A DNA stretch of 64,000 nt from Glebionis coronaria (lineage: Eukaryota; Streptophyta; Magnoliopsida; Asterales; Asteraceae), in contig CM046874.1 in NCBI GenBank assembly GCA_025667525.1, positions 285,612,380 to 285,676,379 on the forward strand, given 5' to 3'. Under the pieces are notes generated by a model that made no database searches, was not told the DNA's origin, and saw nothing but the letters and a program-made list of their open reading frames with translations. Numbering within the stretch: the stretch's first letter is position 1; each line of letters begins with the position of its first letter. The translations under genes were made by a program, and so were the position numbers. This document shows positions 58,119-64,000 of the stretch, in pieces.

Positions 58119-60469
58119 CTTCGACCTGTAGGCTCTAAAACTCGACCTGTGACTAGTGGGTAGTCACCAGGAGCTTCCTAAGCCAACGTTTGTCATTCCA
58201 CGTATTGATGTCTTTAGCGCATTGTTGTTTCAACCATGATGTTTTCAGCACCTTGAGGTTTTAATCTTGATGTTTTCATCGATATTGTTTTACTAATATG
58301 GATGGAAAACCGTCATTCATATTTAGTTATGTGTCAATGTGTCATGCATAATGTTCCTCGTGAACTGTGGCTATGTGGAATGAACCCCAGTAGTTCATAA
58401 TTAGTCACATAAAATTTTTTTCTGATAAGTTTTGACATATGAGTTTCATTTATTTATGTTTCATGTATCATTGTTGCAGGAGTTATGACTAAGTAATGGT
58501 TGGTACAGGATTGGCCCTATTTAGTCGCATGTGCTTTTATCGACACTTTTAACTTTGGGACCGACCCATAGGCGTCCCCTCGCCATGTCTTTTGTTTTGG
58601 GACCGACCCATAGGCGTCCCCTCGCACATATAAAGGTTTTTATAAACTACATTACGCATTCATGCACTGTTTTTCATGCATAAAATTTTTCTCATGATTT
58701 ATTGGCATAATTTTATTTTATTTTATGTCCCCTCATAAGTTACTATGTTTTTATGTCAAGTATGTTTTCATACTGTCATGGTTAAACTCAGTTTCATGTT
58801 GATTATGTTATACACTCCTTCATGTTAAATTGTTTCATGTTTCTTCATGATAATTCCGTCTTCATGTGGATTACGTCTGACGCCTCTTTTGTTATTATGC
58901 CTTCATGCAAGGCATTGTTGGATTTCATTGAATCCTGCTTTCATGATAGTCATGGTTGGTTTTCATTGATCATGCTGTCAGGCAAATCATCGTTGAATTT
59001 TGTGTAACCACACTTTAACGTTTCTCTATGTAACCAGAATGAGGTATATACTGGCATTGCCAGGTTATCATGATGGTTTTCCTAACCGTTTAACCGATAT
59101 ACTTTCTTTAGATCATGATAAATGATCGACCCCATACCGATCATTTCATGTGCATTCCACGTGTACTCCACGTACCGTATTTCATGTGTATTACACGTAC
59201 CTTACGAGTATTTGCTAGTCGATTCTGAATCACCTCAAGCGTATTTCAATTGCTGATATTCTACAAGATTGCTGATGCCGCTCATAACTGGGAGATGTTA
59301 CTAAAGGTTGATGCTGCTGACGTTCGGAGACGCTACGAGATGCGGATGCTGTTCACAACCTGGAGATCCGACAAGACGAAGACAAAGGCGTCAGAGCAAA
59401 GCAATCGGACGAGAAGATGCTTCACCATCAGATGATTTCCATCAATCATTGTCCCTAATTCTTAGTTACATGTCACACGTCATTCGGCTGTCATTTCAGC
59501 CATATGAGTGTAAACCGGTACCAGCCGGCCACTCAGCTGAATAGTTACATGAATCACGGTCATGAGAATGACCATCATGGAACTGACAGACAAGACGATA
59601 GTAACCACTACTATGACAGAACTATCCTAGAAATCGAAACCAAGGCTCCGGCCGCGAATGTGATCAGACATACAAAGGATCAGTAGTCCAACCGATCCAC
59701 TAAGTCTGGCATAATAATCTAATAATGTAGTTCTATTGAATTACGTCTCGAGACACATGTCAAGACATCAGTCAAGACACATATCTCACGTATACTTTCT
59801 GAAGGCACATGTCAAGACATCAGTCAAGACACATGTCTCACGTATACTTTCTGAAGACACATGTCAAGACACCAGTCAAGACATATGTCATGCTTATAGT
59901 TCTAAGAAACGAGTCAAGACACATGACTTACGTCCAACTATGGAACATTTCTAAGAAATTCAGGGTACCCTCCAAGGGTATATCCCTTTTGTTGTGCCAT
60001 GTATTAATTAGGACACAAGAATTTCAATACCATTACCGGCACATCAGTGAGAACTGTCACGTTGCCGATGTCACTTTCATTTCTTTCACCATATTTCATA
60101 TATTTATGACCATGAAGGACGCCTTTCGTATTCCCACGTATATGAAGGTTTTCCTTCAGCTTAATGATGAGATCCAAGCTGCTAACGCATTTTCTCGGAC
60201 AGACACAAGATGATTTTTATCCTAATTATGGACTACGAACAGCACACCATGCTATGGTTCATAATTATGTATAGTAATGTCCAGGCTCCTGAATACATTC
60301 AGCTTGATTTTTCCATCAGGAAAATTTGTACAAATTATCTATGCTTTCCAAGAACGTGCTTTGTTAGCCATGATTACTAAAACTTTCTAGCTGTCAGTAA
60401 GACACGACTACTGAAGTCCTTTTACGCATAACCAACGGATTATTCCAAAATTGTCCCTTACACTCCAAA
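58119..60469 (+). other. Tekay internal region, gag/protease part not recognisable
   Basis: By position this should hold gag and protease, but I could not recognise either. A direct repeat containing GGGACCGACCCATAGGCGTC is at about 58556-58624. A 52-bp repeat lies at 59753-59935. Confidence 0.5.
59753..59935. repeat. 52-bp tandem repeat, about three copies
   Basis: Units start at 59753, 59805 and 59857 with ACACATGTCAAGACATCAGT. The third copy degenerates. The overlapping small frames are translations of the repeat. Confidence 0.85.
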
Positions 60470-60895
60470 AGAACCTTCAAGGAGAAGAACGGTAACATAA
60501 GATTATGTGTCGACTACCGTTGATTTTTAAACAAATCACCATTCATGACCATTATTCTCCTCCACGTACAGACAACATGTCCAATCGACCTTATAGTGTT
60601 AATCACTTTTCCAAGATCGAACTCATGATCATGCTACCAACAGTGACGAGTGAAAGAACAGGACATGTCCATGACTGCTATTCGTGCACGACTCGGTCAT
60701 GCTAGATTTATGATTTTGATTTAGTCTCATCAATGCTCCAACAGCATCATAAGAATGAGTTTCCATGAACTCATAGCAAATTCATCAGTGTTTTCATTGA
60801 GGATAACCTGATTTCCTCTAAGCCAAGAGAAGAACAGGAAGACCATATCTGCACTATGTTGCAAATTCTATGACAAGAGAAATTTTACCCTGGAA
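60470..60895 (+). pseudogene. Tekay reverse transcriptase remnant
   Basis: Short matches appear in more than one frame: KNGNIRLCVDYR near 60485 (then a TGA), KQITIHDHYSPPRTDN and HFSKIEL near 60535-60630, and VFIEDNLISSKPREEQEDHI near 60795-60855. The last is the region of the catalytic box, where IDD is now IED. These are recognisable RT motifs of chromoviruses, but many substitutions and stops make it a fossil. Confidence 0.75.
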
Positions 60896-61199
60896 ATTTT
60901 TTTCCAACATCAATTCTGTTTGATTATAGTGACACGCTGAATCACATGGGTTTCTACGGTTAATCTTACCATGACTCAGCTTATGCGTAAAGGAGAGAAC
61001 CCTACACCACATTAGGTGTTATAGAAAATCCTACGCTGAGAGAAGTTTAGATTCATAGACTCAGAGTTTTGCAAAGTCCTATGTATCAAGTTCGATGAAG
61101 CAAGATACAGTTACGTTCATATCTTCATACCTGTCATACAAACAGGTTAAGATAGGACACCAACAGAATGGAATGTTTGCATCATCTGAAATTGTGAAC

Positions 61200-61340
61200 T
61201 GAAATGGGACAAGATCTCCATGGATTTTGGTTACCAGATTAAAGCAAACTCAGAAGAATCAAGATGCTATCTGTGTTATTGCCAACAGTTTGATCAAGTC
61301 TGCAAAATCCTTACATCCGTGCGGATTTCAGAACCAACGG
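61200..61340 (+). pseudogene. Tekay integrase remnant
   Basis: WDKISMDF at 61205 (then a frameshift) followed by VTRLKQTQKNQDAICVIANS and LIKSAKSLHP matches the first catalytic Asp region of chromovirus integrases. The remainder of the core was not recognisable. Confidence 0.7.
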
Positions 61341-61979
61341 ATTGATCGGACACATTCCACGCCAAGGCTTATCCGATCACTTTGTAATCCCTCAGTTATA
61401 GGGACAGGCAAAGGTTCGCATTTGTGCTCCTTGCTTACGTCCACGTCCTTGTTCTAATTTCATGACTTGTTTTCGCGCTCGCGTTCATGACACTATTCAC
61501 GTTCATGATCGTATCTGGGCTTAAGATTTTACGTTCATTTCGTTCTGGGAAGTTTTGCAAGAACTTGAGAGACCAGGCCCAAGCTTAGTATAACTCTCCA
61601 TCATCAGATAGACGTTTCACGTCATATTCCACGTCTCACTTTGTAGCGTTTGGCGTTACCGCCATTGTATTCTATGATCACGATATGTTTCACATGTCAT
61701 GTTCATTCCACGTTGCTCATATCATGATCAAGATATGTTACACGTATCATGGATCACGATATGTTTACTCATACTACACTCGCCATATCTCCACGTAGCA
61801 CGTTCAAAATTTTCATGTATCACGTTCAAAATTTTTCACGTACTACGTTTCTTTATGTCTCGCGCGTCATTTCTAATTATCAGTTAAGTCAGATTGTCTT
61901 GTATCGTAACGTTTCAGTTACCCTAGCACGTTAACTCTTAGTTTCCTCGATCAAATTTAGGGGATCTACCTTCCGTTGA

Positions 61980-62130
61980 TAACCAAGAACTTCTTCGTAT
62001 TTCAGGTCAAGGTCAGGAGGACCAAGATTTATCATTAGTGTCAGGATCTTCTGAAGGAACCGTTCCAAGAGGGAGGCCACTTGGAAACGGACAAGTTCAT
62101 CCGGACTTTTATCCATTTTTCTCTTATCAA
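61980..62130 (+). pseudogene. Tekay chromodomain remnant
   Basis: A frame with RNRSKREATWKRTSSSGLL at about 62056-62112 resembles the KxRxxxEATWE segment of the chromovirus chromodomain at the pol C-terminus. A TGA precedes it. In intact relatives this domain guides integration to heterochromatin. Confidence 0.5.
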
Positions 62131-62307
62131 ATAGATATGTCCTTTCAGTCACGTCACGTTCCATGTCCTTCCAAGACATGTCACGTTCCGCGTTCCTTCT
62201 GCCAGGAAACCAGCACGTTCAATTATCTTACATACCCTCTCAGCTTGATTCGGGTATGTTTCTCTTTCAGTTAGGTTACCTATAATTCGGGGATGAATTA
62301 TTCTTTT

Positions 62308-62321
62308 TAGGGGGGAAGAGT
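62308..62321 (+). other. Polypurine tract of the Tekay element
   Basis: TAGGGGGGAAGAGT lies directly before the 3' LTR. Confidence 0.85.
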
Positions 62322-64000
62322 TGTAAAACCCGCATGCTTTTATCATGAATAGTACCCATTAGATCGTACGTACTAGATTAAAGCTTTCCTTTTATAGCAT
62401 GTTTACGTTCACGTATAGGAAATTTAAGTATTACGTACGTGTTAGAACACGATAAGTATTTATTACGTATGAACACATAATAATTATTCAAATAATATTA
62501 TAATCACGAACATGCGATCATGAGATCATGAACGTAATTTTAATCACGAGCTAATATTAATTACGTATATATATTTATTACGAACACGAATAAATATATT
62601 AAGTCACGGTTAATATTTAACGAGAACACGTAAAACACGAACACGAGAAACACACGAGTACACACCAATATTTTAGACATGGAAAACATTAGGGTTACCC
62701 CTTGTGGGCCCCATTACCACGAAATTAGGGAGGGAGGATGGGCTTAGCCCATCAATTTTTACTAAAACAAGGAATTAGGAAAAGATCACTACTCATTTTC
62801 ACTTTACAGAGAATTTTACAGAAAACCTAAAACTTCTCCTCCTCCTTCTTTTTCTCTTTATGGCCGCCACCTTCAAAGCACACCAAAGGGGTGTTTGTTG
62901 ATCTTTGATCTTGGATTTATTGCTAGTGTTCGTGTTTGTTCATCCTTGTTTAGATCCACGCATTCGGTAATTCTTTTAAACCCTTTTCTTTTGATTTAAT
63001 CTTTTAATAATTAAGAACATGATATGTTTTTCTTAAAAACATAATTAAATCATAGATCTGACATGGAATTAGATTTGGAATAAATCAAAAAGTAATGTTT
63101 TAGGGGTGTTTGTTCTTGGCCGCGCCTAAACCGAACCCGAGAGGGTCTCAGTTTGGCTACATGACCACCACCGAGACCATATGGTCCCGGTTGGTTGGTG
63201 TGGGTCCCACGGAAGCAACAAGACAAGGGGAACCCCGATGTGGTTCGGGGTATGGTGTCGATTTCATGTCCGTTTCATGGTTCTTAGTCAAGATCCGGTT
63301 CACGGTGTATGTTTAGATTTTTTATTTTTTTTATGATCTTATGTTAAAATTAAACTAATAAAATGACATGATTAATTTAATAACATGACTTAGGTTATTT
63401 TAATTATTAAAATCATGAAATTATTAACCTAAGTATTTTTATATTTTAGACTTATAAATTAATTAATTATTTAAAAATCATGGTTATAATTAATTAATTA
63501 ACATGACTTAGGTTATATTATTAATAAATAATAATACATGTTTTAACCTAAGTATTTAACTTTATTTAATTAAAAACATGTTATACTTTAATTAAATATT
63601 TTAACCTATAGTTTAATTTAATTACATGAAATAATTAATAAACTATACATTATATCATATGACTTAGAAAATAATCATGAAAACACTTAGGCTTATATAC
63701 TTAGCTTATTTAACCAGCTTATTTCTAATTATAGAAACTTCTATTTTTAGAAACTTATTTAAATAAGGCCGCTAATATATTTTTGGAAACTTTCTATTTT
63801 TGGAAACTTTCTATTTTTGGAAACTTTCTATTTTTGGAAACTTTCTATTTTTGGAAACTTTCTATTTTTGGTAACTTTCTATTTTTAGGAACTTTCTATT
63901 TTTGGAAACTTTCTATTTTAGGAAACCTGCTATTTTTGGAAAGTTACTTATTATTACACAGTAAGTATAATAATACATGAAATACCAGAAATACTTAATC
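62322..64000 (+). repeat. Tekay 3' LTR (cut by window end)
   Basis: TGTAAAACCCGCATGC onward matches 38240-39652 and then 56685 onward, without the nested insertion, so it is the empty-site reference. Confidence 0.9.
63776..63942. repeat. 17-bp minisatellite in Tekay 3' LTR
   Basis: About ten units of GGAAACTTTCTATTTTT, the counterpart of 56706-56872. The Trp/Phe-rich frame here is only a translation of the repeat. Confidence 0.9.

Larger units (their letters stand above)
38240..64000 (+). mobile_element. Tekay-type Ty3/gypsy chromovirus, 5' LTR split by nested insertions
   Basis: The 5' LTR runs 38240-39652 and resumes at 56685-58097 after the nested element; together about 2.8 kb. The primer site is at 58102, a decayed internal region runs to 62307, a polypurine tract follows, and the 3' LTR starts at 62322 and runs off the window. 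RT, integrase and chromodomain remnants place it in the Tekay/Del chromovirus group. Confidence 0.85.

Noticed and set aside
59736..60213. Overlapping frames of 72-134 codons
   Set aside because: They are mostly translations of the 52-bp repeat and decayed Tekay DNA; no family recognised.
63783..63980. Trp/Phe-rich repeat protein
   Set aside because: It is a translation of the 17-bp minisatellite in the LTR and has no counterpart outside the repeat.

Overview
The window is plant nuclear DNA made almost entirely of nested transposable elements. I see no host single-copy gene and no RNA gene. Ty1/copia and Ty3/gypsy LTR retrotransposons, tRNA-iMet and tRNA-Asp primer sites, a chromodomain-type gypsy element and a hAT MITE all indicate a seed plant. 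The extra retrotransposon proteins (CLxPK...YPRF core; RMFTRS...RVEDLQLGVESYQ block) resemble predicted proteins I associate with Asteraceae such as Tanacetum or Artemisia. That attribution is from memory and was not searched.

Layout. 1-5180 (minus): an LTR element carrying only an accessory ORF, inserted into the integrase region of a SIRE-like copia element. 5181-13406 (plus): the rest of that copia element (pol, spacer, accessory ORF, 3' LTR). 13407-about 22807 (plus): a decayed Athila-type gypsy element. 22808-29527 (minus): two head-to-tail non-LTR retrotransposons separated by (ATT)n tracts. 29528-31384: AT-rich DNA with a possible SINE. 31385-37135: inverted ends of Tekay-type LTRs around another SIRE-like remnant, which holds a 402-bp hAT MITE with a perfect 8-bp target duplication and an internally deleted copia element (32559-36295, TSD AAGTT). 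38240-64000 (plus): a Tekay-type chromovirus whose 5' LTR is split by a coding-free copia-like element (39653-56679, TSD GAAAC). That element's own 5' LTR is split by a nearly intact minus-strand Athila element (40190-53975, TSD TAGCT). LTR divergence judged by eye falls in the order the nesting predicts.

Main observation. A short motif, CGYTGAYA, recurs in clusters through the SIRE-like element at 5181-13406: in the pol linker, the post-pol spacer, the region upstream of the accessory ORF, two accessory-ORF linkers and the LTR. Spacing is almost always exactly 21 bp, with a single 15-bp step in three clusters (21-21-15-21-21 in the LTR). Coding copies share one codon phase. The coding-free element at 39653-56679 has the same arrays. 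In both LTRs and before the accessory ORF, the array lies about 135-180 bp upstream of a TATA box. This looks like a helically phased cis-element array kept at DNA or RNA level in coding and noncoding sequence.

Other observations: accessory proteins with one shared core in elements of different structure; non-LTR elements ending in what looks like a restriction-like endonuclease and flanked by ATT microsatellites; three ABRE-type sites upstream of the Athila LTR TATA box; and four PPT-like motifs at matching places in both Athila 3' regions.
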